Source: Fischerella sp. (GTDB lineage: Bacteria > Cyanobacteriota > Cyanobacteriia > Cyanobacteriales > Nostocaceae). Taken from it: a stretch of 15,343 nt of DNA. The stretch's first letter is position 1, and every line of letters starts with the position of its first letter. The translations under genes were made by a program, and so were the position numbers. The stretch spans positions 4,214 through 19,556 of the forward strand of contig JANZYY010000024.1 in NCBI GenBank assembly GCA_026419705.1, read 5' to 3'. The notes under the pieces were generated by a model that was given only the letters and a program-made list of their open reading frames with translations, was not told the origin of the DNA and ran no database searches. This document shows, one piece after another, positions 1-7,407 of the stretch.

Positions 1-406
1 CGTCTTCAATCTTGAAGCATGCACTCGTATAGGAGAGGAGTGTTGATTAAATATTGGCAATAGAAAACGCAACTATCTTGACTTTTATTATAGAGATTTG
101 CAAAAATAAAGGCGATTATCACTTTTGTAAAAAAACTCCTCGGCTAGATCAAATAGAAAAGTAACCAACATTTTTGTCTGATTCAATTACTCATCCTATC
201 TTGCCAATATTTGAGCAGAGGCACAGAAAAGTTTTTGTGTATGTTTGCGAGTAAGTCGCGTTTTTTGCAACGCCACAAAATTTCTGCCATTAAAATTCAA
301 GCAGCTTTAGTAATGACTTGAGCAACAATAATGTGGTAACTTTTAACCAAAGTTTCTGGTAATTGCATGGGATTAATTAACCAAAAAACCCAAGGTAGCA
401 ACAAAA
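1..406. other. Intergenic region upstream of the SemiSWEET gene
   Basis: AT-rich non-coding stretch. One frame (2-46) is open from the window edge to a TGA and could be the last residues of a gene cut by the edge, but it is too short to judge. I see no RNA gene, clear promoter or terminator. The last 20 bases carry an AAGG about 11 bases before the ATG at 407, a weak ribosome binding site. Confidence 0.5.
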
Positions 407-676
407 ATGGAAGTTGATTTGACAACCACTTTAGGAATAACAGCGGGAGTGCTGACTACGATTGCCTATATGCCTCAGCTCATTAAAACTTGGAAGTCGA
501 AATCAGCTCATGACCTTTCTTGGAGCATGCTGATTATTCTGTGTACAGGTATTATTTTATGGCTGATATACGGCTTTTCTGTTCATGATATCCCCATTAT
601 CTCCGCTAACATCGTGACCTTAGTTTTCGCCTCTATGATTTTGGTGCTGAAGATTAAGTACACCAAGCAAGAGTAG
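407..676 (+). CDS. SemiSWEET-type sugar transporter (PQ-loop / MtN3 family)
   Basis: This 89-residue protein has the size and layout of bacterial SemiSWEETs, in which one three-helix bundle dimerises in the inner membrane to make a sugar pathway. Three hydrophobic segments are visible at about residues 7-22, 38-57 and 62-82. The family PQ motif lies at the end of helix 1 (P23-Q24, in MPQLIKTWKSKSAHDLSW), and the following basic K-S-K-S-A-x-x-L-S stretch is typical. The ATG at 407 leaves no room for a longer N-terminus and gives the usual family length. The gene stands alone between two long spacers, so the context does not point to a substrate. The family fit is strong; the actual sugar cannot be read from sequence. 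Confidence 0.9.
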   Translation: MEVDLTTTLGITAGVLTTIAYMPQLIKTWKSKSAHDLSWSMLIILCTGIILWLIYGFSVHDIPIISANIVTLVFASMILVLKIKYTKQE

Positions 677-978
677 CTGCAGTATCAGCGTATCTATTTA
701 GAGCAAGAACACAAGGCAACTTTAAAAATCAATCCTCTAATGTTTTTATTTAGTGAAAATTACAGATAAGATCTTTTAATTATCAGAAAGAGTATGGCAA
801 TATTGGTAGTAAACTCACAGAAACTAATTATGGATATTACACAGGCGATCGCATCGTAAATCTCAACTTATTTAAATCCCGTCATTACCTGAAAAATTCT
901 TTCCTCATGGAAATTTCTAGGCGGTGATTTCCGCTGTTCTTCAAAAATTACAAATAAATTACAAATAAATAATATAAT
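677..978. other. Intergenic region with HIP1 site and 11-bp direct repeat
   Basis: No gene seen. It holds a HIP1 octamer at 845-852, a short inverted repeat (GGAAAT 909-914 with ATTTCC 927-932) and two abutting copies of ATTACAAATAA at 947-957 and 958-968. A perfect TATAAT follows at 973-978, directly against the ATG of the next ORF. The direct repeat has a period of about one helical turn just ahead of a consensus -10, which suggests a promoter with a regulator site; this is inference. Confidence 0.45.
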
Positions 979-1245
979 ATGCGCTATCGACTGCAAGCTG
1001 AGAAAGGTAAAACAAAAGTTTATGATAGTTCTATCAACATTATCTCAGGTACGGCATTTCTCACCTTACTACTGACTTGCGGTTCCTGGACTTTAAAGTT
1101 TTTAGTATCATATCTTAGCTCAATATCTATTTCAATTCATCCTACCTCCATTCCCTGGATCGGTAATCAGCCTCAATGCCAGCATACAGGTAGAACTTGG
1201 CGTAATGGTAGGTGTTGGGATTACGAACACAATATGATGTTTTGA
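979..1245 (+). CDS. Small hypothetical protein with hydrophobic segment and CxHTGRTW-CWDYEH tail
   Basis: An 88-residue ORF with a polar N-terminus, one hydrophobic stretch at about residues 20-52, and a C-terminal part after IPWIGNQ containing C-x-H-T-G-R-T-W-x-x-G-x-C-W-D-Y-E-H. That tail, with two cysteines and several aromatics, looks like a conserved folded motif rather than random translation, and resembles tails I associate with small exported or membrane-anchored cyanobacterial proteins of unknown function. The start is uncertain: a consensus TATAAT abuts the only ATG, so a transcript from that -10 would begin after it, and no good ribosome binding site precedes it. The ORF could be a degraded or re-started copy. 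A dispersed repeat begins 36 bp after the stop. No function can be given. Confidence 0.45.
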   Translation: MRYRLQAEKGKTKVYDSSINIISGTAFLTLLLTCGSWTLKFLVSYLSSISISIHPTSIPWIGNQPQCQHTGRTWRNGRCWDYEHNMMF

Positions 1246-1280
1246 ACACATAGCAATAAAGTAGTCTCTTCAAGACAGGA

Positions 1281-1386
1281 GATGAAAAATTAAACTTAGA
1301 CCACTCATTGACTGAAAAACGAGTTGTCTTGGCATCTTGGTGTCTTGGTGTCTTGGTGGTGAAAAAGATAATATTTAACCACTAAG
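1281..1386 (+). repeat. Dispersed repeat, copy A (inverted partner at 13991-14088)
   Basis: Matches the reverse complement of 13991-14088 along its whole length, about 85% identical by hand alignment, with identical ends (GATGAAAAAT at one, AGATAATATTTAACCACTAAG-like sequence at the other). Inside are four tandem units of an octamer close to TCTTGGTG; the partner has three, which accounts for almost all the length difference. The octamer run (1344-1359) can pair with 1379-1394 at 14 of 16 positions, giving a hairpin with a loop of about 19 bases. It sits 36 bp after a stop codon. Confidence 0.85.
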
Positions 1387-1466
1387 ACACAAAGAGTATG
1401 AACCCAAACGTATCGATTATGGGTTTGCTGTTCAGCTGGACACGCTTGGTGTTTAGCGGAGCTAAT

Positions 1467-1484
1467 ATCTGTCTATAGATAGAT
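1467..1484. repeat. 18-bp near-perfect palindrome followed by T-run
   Basis: The two halves are complementary apart from one G/T pair, centred on TCTATAGA, and five T follow. It lies about 90 bp before the ATP-grasp start. It could be an operator or a weak terminator; nothing decides between them. Confidence 0.35.
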
Positions 1485-1573
1485 TTTTATATTTTTCTCT
1501 GGTGAGAGTATAAGTTTAGTAAAATCATCGTTTCCCGCTAATTTTCAGTTAACCTGACAGTAAAAATTCAAAA

Positions 1574-2677
1574 GTGACTCGCCATAGAATTTTCAACCAT
1601 GACATCATGGTCTGCACCAATGAGTCTGTGACAGGGAATTATCTTTATTGTGGTAGGGTGCTAGGTTTGACTGAACCAGAAGATATTATTCAGTTGCACC
1701 CAGATTTAAAATCGCAATGGAATATTATTACCGAACACTATAGACGCATAGGTATAAGTCATAGCAAAAATGCGATCTGGGATGTCTCGCTGGGAGTGTT
1801 GGAAGACTATCCTGACCATGATATTTCTCTTTTCTTCTTTGGCAATACTACAAGCAAAGTCTATTTTAATGAAGAATTGCTTCGCAAGCTAGATCGCGAC
1901 TGGTTTAACGTAGTTCAGTTTATGAACTCCAAGAACAACTTTATACAGCTTGCGCAACAGCTTGGAGTTAGCGTTCCTCAAACGTTTTGTTTTGAAAACA
2001 AAGCTGCTATTAAAGACTTATCTGATTTTCCTTACCCATGTTATTTGAAGACTGCCATTTCTGTGAATGGTGTTGGGATTAGCCGATGTGAAAATCAACA
2101 ACAGCTTTCTTTGATTCTAGAAACCTTTCCTAACGAAATACCCTTGCAAATTCAGGAAGAAGTAGTAGCTTCCTCTTTTTTGAACGTGCAATACTCTGTT
2201 GAGGCCTCAAAACTTCAACGTCTTGCCGTCACTTCTCAAATACTTAATGATTGCACCCATATTGGCAATCGCTATCCCAGCATACATCAACCTTGGGAAA
2301 CTGTTGAACCAATAGCCGAGTGGATGGCGCAACGTGGAATGAAACAGGTATTTGCCTTTGATGTTGCTGTCGTGGAAGATGCAACACAAATACGTTATTT
2401 GCCTATCGAGTGCAACCCACGCTTTAATGGTGCATCATATCCCACAGGTATTGCCAATAAGCTTAATATTAGCAGTTGGAGCTGTGAAAACTTTAAGACG
2501 CGATATTGCTCACTCGAAAACCTTGATTTCAGAGATATTGAGTTTAATCCTCAAACTCGTACAGGTATTGCGATCGTCAACTGGGGTCCTATTTTGGTTG
2601 GAAAACTCGGTATTTTACTTGCTGGAACTGAGCAACAGCAGAATGAATTGAGAACTTTGTTGAAACAGCGATTGTGA
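1574..2677 (+). CDS. ATP-grasp family ligase of unknown substrate
   Basis: A 367-residue protein with ATP-grasp features: a lysine in PYPCYLKTAISVNGVGIS (K159) followed by a Gly-containing loop, a hinge-like QEEVVAS segment (about 194-200) where the adenine is usually held, and a late E-C-N-P-R-F-N motif (279-285) matching the E-x-N-x-R magnesium/ATP site. The first 110 residues would be the pre-ATP-grasp domain. Such enzymes join a carboxylate to an amine or thiol through an acyl phosphate; the substrate here is not recognisable. The start is GTG, because an in-frame stop lies eight codons upstream; the first internal ATG is codon 12. It is transcribed toward the HpnG-like gene with 51 bp between the stops, so the two are not one operon. 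No partner biosynthetic gene is adjacent. Confidence 0.75.
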   Translation: MTRHRIFNHDIMVCTNESVTGNYLYCGRVLGLTEPEDIIQLHPDLKSQWNIITEHYRRIGISHSKNAIWDVSLGVLEDYPDHDISLFFFGNTTSKVYFNEELLRKLDRDWFNVVQFMNSKNNFIQLAQQLGVSVPQTFCFENKAAIKDLSDFPYPCYLKTAISVNGVGISRCENQQQLSLILETFPNEIPLQIQEEVVASSFLNVQYSVEASKLQRLAVTSQILNDCTHIGNRYPSIHQPWETVEPIAEWMAQRGMKQVFAFDVAVVEDATQIRYLPIECNPRFNGASYPTGIANKLNISSWSCENFKTRYCSLENLDFRDIEFNPQTRTGIAIVNWGPILVGKLGILLAGTEQQQNELRTLLKQRL

Positions 2678-2728
2678 GCAGTTAATTAGTATATTTGCTT
2701 TTTTTCACAAAGGCGATCGCACTTACCC

Positions 2729-3424
2729 CTACTGAAATAGAAAAGTTGTAACTTGCTCCAATATTTGCAGTCCCTTCAAGCTACCTCGAATTAGCCTAGT
2801 AGCAGCAATGGGTTGTTTGAGCATGGTAATACCAAAGAGTAAAGGTTGAAAGGAACCATCATGACTGAGTGCTGAGTTGAGGTTAGGTATATTACCATCG
2901 CACCCGTCGCTAACTACCCGCAGCATCGCTACCGCCACCTCTGTTGATTTGAAGAACTCTAGGATAGCAAATCCTTCCATGTCCACAACATCAGTATCTA
3001 ACGTTTGACCGAGAAGGCGTTTTTCACTCTTTAACCAAATAATGCGATCGCTCGTCAATGCTTTGACAACAGAAATCTTGTCTTGGAGATACTCTTGTAT
3101 AGATGCCGTGAAAGTTGTATCACACTTTTGCACGCCAGTATTTTTTTGATACAGACAATCTTTGTACAGCACAACATCCCCTACCTGGTAGTTGGGTTTG
3201 AGGCTACCGCATAAACCCATAACTAATACTCTTGGTTGTGGATGATTCAGGATCTTTTTTATGTCTTGACTATTTGGCAAATATATGCTATTAGGTTTGG
3301 TGCCAACAGGCATCGGTATAACTGATGGTGTACAACTAGTGACACGGCTTAAGCCTCGACGCACAGCTTTGTACTCCGCACCTTGGCAAACCAGAATAGC
3401 TTGGATGGATGTTTGATTAGACAC
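2729..3424 (-). CDS. hpnG: HpnG-like hopanoid-associated nucleoside phosphorylase (PNP/MTAN superfamily)
   Basis: A 231-residue protein of the purine nucleoside phosphorylase / methylthioadenosine nucleosidase superfamily. Visible landmarks are a first strand ending in C-Q-G-A-E-Y-K-A-V (13-21), a glycine-rich strand-loop VMGLCGSLKPNYQVGDVVLY (68-87), the ribose-contacting VDMEGFA (147-153), and V-V-S-D-G with D173 at the catalytic-acid position. Length and layout suit HpnG, which removes adenine from adenosylhopane to give ribosylhopane. The only start is GTG at 3424, without a clear ribosome binding site. It diverges from the RND exporter across 80 bp, and hpnA lies beyond that gene, which supports the hopanoid assignment. 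The glycine loop (GLCGSL) departs from the usual G-x-A-G-G, so a different nucleosidase role remains possible. Confidence 0.7.
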   Translation of the reverse strand: MSNQTSIQAILVCQGAEYKAVRRGLSRVTSCTPSVIPMPVGTKPNSIYLPNSQDIKKILNHPQPRVLVMGLCGSLKPNYQVGDVVLYKDCLYQKNTGVQKCDTTFTASIQEYLQDKISVVKALTSDRIIWLKSEKRLLGQTLDTDVVDMEGFAILEFFKSTEVAVAMLRVVSDGCDGNIPNLNSALSHDGSFQPLLFGITMLKQPIAATRLIRGSLKGLQILEQVTTFLFQ

Positions 3425-3504
3425 TACTGAAATTGCTGCTTTTTATTTAAATTGTTAAGGAAGTGTAGTTAAATTTAAAATCGAAAAGAAGCAACAATAT
3501 CTCT
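3425..3504. promoter_or_regulatory. Divergent promoter region between hpnG-like gene and RND-hpnA operon
   Basis: Eighty AT-rich bases separate two divergent starts, so promoters for both directions must lie here or inside the genes. A weak plus-strand candidate is TTGTTA with TTAAAA 17 bases later. No HIP1 site and no strong inverted repeat was seen. The region is called from gene layout rather than from motifs. Confidence 0.45.
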
Positions 3505-6213
3505 GTGATAATGATAAAGCCAAATCGCTCTCAGTCTGTACGTGAGCGCTTCAATATCTCTAAATTGGCGATTCAGCATCCTCGGCTGACAGTCGGTTTT
3601 TGGCTTGCCGTGATGGTGGCGGGAATACTTGCTTTCAGTACCCTCAAGTATGCTTTATTTCCAGATATTACTTTTCCGGTAGTGGTTGTAAATGCTACAG
3701 CTCCACTCACAACTGCTTTGGATACAGAGGCAAAGCTTACCCAACCGATAGAACAGCGTCTCAACTCTCTGGAAGGACTTGATCAAATCCGCTCCTCTAC
3801 TTATCCGGGTCAAGCAGTTGTGATTCTCTCCTTTTTTGTGGGTACGGATCTGGAGGAGTCCACACAAAAAGCAGAAACAGCGCTAAAACAAGCTTCTCTT
3901 CCAGAAGACTCGACTTTCAAAACCATTCCCATCAGACTGAACGAGTCAGCAGCTATTAGCTATGCGATCGAGAGTCAGTCGCTAAATTTAACAGACTTAG
4001 CTAAGTTAGCTAAAGAGAAAATCATACCTGCCTTAGCTCAACAGCCAGGAGTGCTAAGAGTCGACCTTTTGGGTGCTCCTGTTGCATCTTCTTTCCCACC
4101 AATATCAAATCAAACTGCTGCTGTTAGTCAAGAAGGCGCAACATTAGTGCGATTCAACGGCAAAGATGCTCTGGCTGTTCAGGTAATTAAACGTGGTGAT
4201 GCCAACACTTTAGAAGTGGTTGCTGAAGTAGAAAATCAGGTGCAACAGCTGCGCTCTGACCTACCGAATGTTACGTTCACCCTGGCTGCCACTCAATCAG
4301 AGTATATTCGTAATGCTACCCGTGCCACCATTGACGCTTTGATTGAAGCCATAGTTTTGGCGGTATTAGTTATCTTTCCTTTTTTGTGGAATTGGCGGGC
4401 GACTGTAATTTCTGCCCTGGCGATACCGACATCTTTGTTAGCAACTTTTATCGTCATGGCCATATTTGGCTTCAACCTAGAGACAATCACGTTATTAGCT
4501 TTAGCTTTAGTAATTGGCAGTATTGTTGACGACGCGATCGTAGATGTAGAAAATATCATGCGGCACGTCGAAGAAGGAAAACATCCCCGCCAAGCAGCCC
4601 TTTTGGGTACGAATGAAATTGGACTAACAGTTACAGCCGCAACTTTTACAGCAGTAGCAGTGTTTTTACCGATAGGTTTGATGGGTGGGGTAATTGGTCA
4701 ATTTTTCCAACCCTTCGGTATTACTGTCTCAGCCGCAATGCTAGCTTCCTTGCTGATTGCCCGGACTTTGTCGCCTGTTTTGGCTATTTTTTGGTTAAAA
4801 TCTCCATCCTCGCATTTCCAACACCAAGAACGAAAAACATGGTCAGATTTTGCCCAATCTTACCGAAACTTGCTGAGTTGGTCGCTGAGTCACCGCGGTA
4901 TAGTTATAGGTTTAGCCGTACTAAGTTTTGTAGCAGGCATAGCATTGATTCCACTGGTTCCCAAGGGGTTTATTCCTAAATTAGAACGCGGCGAATTCAA
5001 TATAGTTTTTACTACTCCCTTGCCGAATTTATCAGAACCAGGACAAGAAACAACAGATAATTTCACTAATGATTTATTCACAAGTCCTGCAGAGAGTCAG
5101 TCCTTCGCTTCTTTGTATTCAATTTCCAATCCTTTGAATAATTCTTTTGATGTCGCCAAAAAAATAGAAGAGGTAGTGAGAAAATCGCCAGCAGTAGAAA
5201 CAGTGTTTACTATTGTAGGTTCTCGCGAAGGAGAAATAAATAAAGGCAAGCTCTACGTCAAATTAAAAAGCGATCGCACAATCACAACCTCGGAACTACA
5301 AGACCAGTTTCGTTCTTCTTTACCACAACTTCCAGGTGTTAGTATTAGCGTTGAAGATATTCAATTCGTCGATTCCGGCGCTCAAAAACCCCTAGAAGTA
5401 GCTTTGCGGGGTAATGATATCAATACTTTGAGTAAAACCGCCGAGACGATCAAACAGCGGATTCAACAATTGCCTGGATTTGTTGATGTTACAGTTACAG
5501 GTGCTACAAATCCACAGCAGACAGTTTTTCAAATCGAACGTTTGAATAATAAACGAGTAGTTTATATTCGTGCCAACCTGGGTCAGAATTTGTCTTTAGG
5601 TGATGCTACGGATAAATTAGTAGCGGAAGCTCAAGCTATCTTGCCTAAAGATATTTCTTTGCATCTGGGAGGAGACTCGGAACGAAGTGGCGAAGTTTTT
5701 GCCAGTTTCGGCACTACTCTGACTTTATCAGCATTATGTATTCTCGTTGTATTGATTTCCCTGTTCCGAAGTTGGATAGACCCCTTGGTAATCGCCATTT
5801 CTTTGCCTTTGGCACTAATAGGGGCGATGTTGGCATTAGTAATTACCAAGAGTGACTTTGGCATGATCTCGTTGATCGGCTTTGTCTTTTTGCTGGGGTT
5901 AGCTACCAAAAATGCCATTTTGATAGTAGATTGCATAAATCAGTTGCGCAAGTCCGGGTTAAACCGTACAGAGGCAATTCTCAAAGCCGGGCCAGTGCGC
6001 CTGCGACCAATTTTAATGACAACAGCCTCGACGATTTTAGGAATGTTACCGCTCGCCTTGGGTTTGGGTGCAGGTTCGGAATTGCGATCGCCAATGGCTG
6101 TGGCTATTGCTGGCGGGTTGGTTAGTTCCACTCTACTAAGTTTGATTGTTGTACCAGTGGTGTACACCTATCTGGATGATTGGTTTCCCCGTTTTCAGAA
6201 GAAGGGGAGATGA
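3505..6213 (+). CDS. HAE1/AcrB-like RND exporter lacking both TolC-docking subdomains
   Basis: A 902-residue inner-membrane proton-driven exporter with the RND repeat: TM1 (about 29-48), a porter region, TM2-6 (about 275-430), TM7 (about 466-487), a second porter region, and TM8-12 (about 736-890). The proton relay is intact: D342-D343 in G-S-I-V-D-D-A-I-V in TM4, K802 in LATKNAILIVD in TM10, and R-L-R-P-I-L-M-T-T at 832-840. Compared with AcrB (about 1,050 residues) it is some 150 shorter, and the loss falls in matching places: after VLRVDLLGA (about 191) and around QTVFQIERLNNKR (about 672-684), where the docking subdomains would be inserted. No adaptor or TolC gene is nearby. The start is GTG; an ATG two codons later (3511) is an equal candidate. 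Its position between hpnG and hpnA suggests lipid transport (inference). Confidence 0.85.
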   Translation: MIMIKPNRSQSVRERFNISKLAIQHPRLTVGFWLAVMVAGILAFSTLKYALFPDITFPVVVVNATAPLTTALDTEAKLTQPIEQRLNSLEGLDQIRSSTYPGQAVVILSFFVGTDLEESTQKAETALKQASLPEDSTFKTIPIRLNESAAISYAIESQSLNLTDLAKLAKEKIIPALAQQPGVLRVDLLGAPVASSFPPISNQTAAVSQEGATLVRFNGKDALAVQVIKRGDANTLEVVAEVENQVQQLRSDLPNVTFTLAATQSEYIRNATRATIDALIEAIVLAVLVIFPFLWNWRATVISALAIPTSLLATFIVMAIFGFNLETITLLALALVIGSIVDDAIVDVENIMRHVEEGKHPRQAALLGTNEIGLTVTAATFTAVAVFLPIGLMGGVIGQFFQPFGITVSAAMLASLLIARTLSPVLAIFWLKSPSSHFQHQERKTWSDFAQSYRNLLSWSLSHRGIVIGLAVLSFVAGIALIPLVPKGFIPKLERGEFNIVFTTPLPNLSEPGQETTDNFTNDLFTSPAESQSFASLYSISNPLNNSFDVAKKIEEVVRKSPAVETVFTIVGSREGEINKGKLYVKLKSDRTITTSELQDQFRSSLPQLPGVSISVEDIQFVDSGAQKPLEVALRGNDINTLSKTAETIKQRIQQLPGFVDVTVTGATNPQQTVFQIERLNNKRVVYIRANLGQNLSLGDATDKLVAEAQAILPKDISLHLGGDSERSGEVFASFGTTLTLSALCILVVLISLFRSWIDPLVIAISLPLALIGAMLALVITKSDFGMISLIGFVFLLGLATKNAILIVDCINQLRKSGLNRTEAILKAGPVRLRPILMTTASTILGMLPLALGLGAGSELRSPMAVAIAGGLVSSTLLSLIVVPVVYTYLDDWFPRFQKKGR

Positions 6214-6217
6214 GGTG

Positions 6218-7225
6218 ATGGGGGGTAAATTAATGCGTCGTGTATTTGTTACAGGTGGAACTGGTTTTGTTGGTGCTAACTTGGTGCGGCTGCTCTTGCA
6301 GGAAGGATACACCGTCAGAGCCTTGATACGTTCTTCAAGCCGACTGGACAACCTGCAAAATTTAGATGTGGAGCTAGTCAACGGCGATCTCAATGACCCA
6401 GAATTATGGCAACAGATGCTTGGTTGTCAATACCTGTTTCATGTCGCCGCCCACTATTCCCTTTGGCAAAAAGACCGGGAAGCGCTTTACCAAAATAATG
6501 TATTAGGTACGCGCAACGTACTAGCAGCTGCTCAAAAAGCTGGAATTGAAAGGACAGTTTACACTAGTTCCGTTGCTGCGATTGGAGTGGGGACGGCTGG
6601 TACGGTTGTAGATGAAACTTATCAAAGTCCTCTAGAGAAACTTGTCGGTGACTATAAAAAGTCTAAGTTTCTCGCCGAGCAAGAAGCTATGCAAGCAGCT
6701 CGTAACGGTCAGGATGTCGTTGTGGTTAACCCTACCAGTCCCATCGGAGCTTGGGATATTAAACCGACGCCAACAGGAGATATTATTCTGCGGTTTTTGC
6801 GACGGCAAATGCCTTTTTATGTGGACACCGGACTGAATTTTATTGATGTGCGTGATGTAGCCTGGGGGCATTTACTAGCTTTGCAGAAAGGTAAATCTGG
6901 AGAAAGATACATCCTGGGAAACCAAAACCTCACCTTGAAACAACTACTTGATGAACTTGCCTCGATCGCAGGTTTAGATCCTCCCCAAAATAGCATACCT
7001 GCTTGGTTGCCCCTTAGCGTTGCCTGGTTTGATGAAAAAATCCTTGCTCGGTTTGGTAAACCGCCATCCGTTCCCTTAGATGGTGTGCGTATGGCAATGC
7101 AAACTATGTACTATGATGCCTCAAAGGCTGTACGAGAATTAGGTCTGCCCCAGTCTTCCTTAACCGCGGCTCTCCAGAATGCTGTAGACTGGTTTTTATT
7201 ACAGGGTATGTGCAGTTCTACCTAA
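6218..7225 (+). CDS. hpnA: HpnA, hopanoid-associated NAD-dependent sugar epimerase (extended SDR)
   Basis: A 335-residue extended short-chain dehydrogenase/reductase. It opens with a Rossmann strand and TGGTGFVG dinucleotide loop (12-19), has the serine segment YTSSVA (115-120), and the catalytic Y146-x-x-x-K150 in GDYKKSK. Length, the FHVAAHYSLW segment and the NPTSPIGAWDIKPTPTG region match HpnA, a family found with hopanoid genes and thought to act on the ribose/hopanoid side chain; its exact reaction is not settled. The ATG at 6218 lies 4 bp after the RND stop with AGGGGAG about 8 bases ahead, so it is probably translationally coupled; the ATG at 6233 with its own G-run is an alternative. 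A frame open from 6146 would overlap the RND gene and is unnecessary. Confidence 0.85.
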   Translation: MGGKLMRRVFVTGGTGFVGANLVRLLLQEGYTVRALIRSSSRLDNLQNLDVELVNGDLNDPELWQQMLGCQYLFHVAAHYSLWQKDREALYQNNVLGTRNVLAAAQKAGIERTVYTSSVAAIGVGTAGTVVDETYQSPLEKLVGDYKKSKFLAEQEAMQAARNGQDVVVVNPTSPIGAWDIKPTPTGDIILRFLRRQMPFYVDTGLNFIDVRDVAWGHLLALQKGKSGERYILGNQNLTLKQLLDELASIAGLDPPQNSIPAWLPLSVAWFDEKILARFGKPPSVPLDGVRMAMQTMYYDASKAVRELGLPQSSLTAALQNAVDWFLLQGMCSST

Positions 7226-7272
7226 GCTGCGATCGCCTTTACAGAAATTAATAAAATTATGCGTTACCCACA

Positions 7273-7399
7273 ATCCTTGTGGAGACGCGAAATTTCATCC
7301 TTGTGGAGACGCGAAATTTCATCGTTGTGGAGACGCGAAATTTCATCGTTGTGGAGACGCGAAATTTCATCGTTGTGGAGACGCGAAATTTCGCGTCTC
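7273..7399. repeat. Five tandem 24-bp repeats ending in a 22-bp perfect palindrome
   Basis: Units start at 7273, 7297, 7321, 7345 and 7369. Each reads ATC(C/G)TTGTGGAGACGC and then GAAATTTC. The first two have C at the fourth base, the last three G; otherwise they are identical. In the fifth unit the sequence continues into the complementary arm, making a perfect 22-bp palindrome at 7378-7399 (arms GAGACGCGAAA and its complement). This looks like a common cyanobacterial palindromic element whose left half has been multiplied. It lies between two convergent genes and could act as a bidirectional terminator or be a neutral repeat. Confidence 0.9.
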
Positions 7400-7407
7400 T
7401 ACTATAC

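Larger units (their letters stand above)
1246..1573. other. Intergenic region carrying repeat copy A and small inverted repeats
   Basis: No gene seen. It contains the dispersed repeat at 1281-1386. Smaller inverted repeats follow: AACCCA/TGGGTT at 1401-1406 and 1420-1425, an interrupted hairpin at 1435-1457 (GCT, ACAC / GTGT, AGC), and a near-perfect 18-bp palindrome centred on TCTATAGA at 1467-1484 followed by five T. The last could be an operator or a weak terminator ahead of the ATP-grasp gene. No promoter stands out. Confidence 0.45.

Noticed and set aside
2..46. Possible C-terminal end of a gene cut by the left edge
   Set aside because: Only 14 codons are open before a TGA and nothing in them is diagnostic.
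6146..6217. Longer N-terminus for HpnA
   Set aside because: It would overlap the end of the RND gene and add residues before the Rossmann strand; ATGs at 6218 and 6233 have good ribosome binding sites.
7273..7399. Possible CRISPR array
   Set aside because: The 24-bp units are directly adjacent with no spacers, and no cas gene is present.
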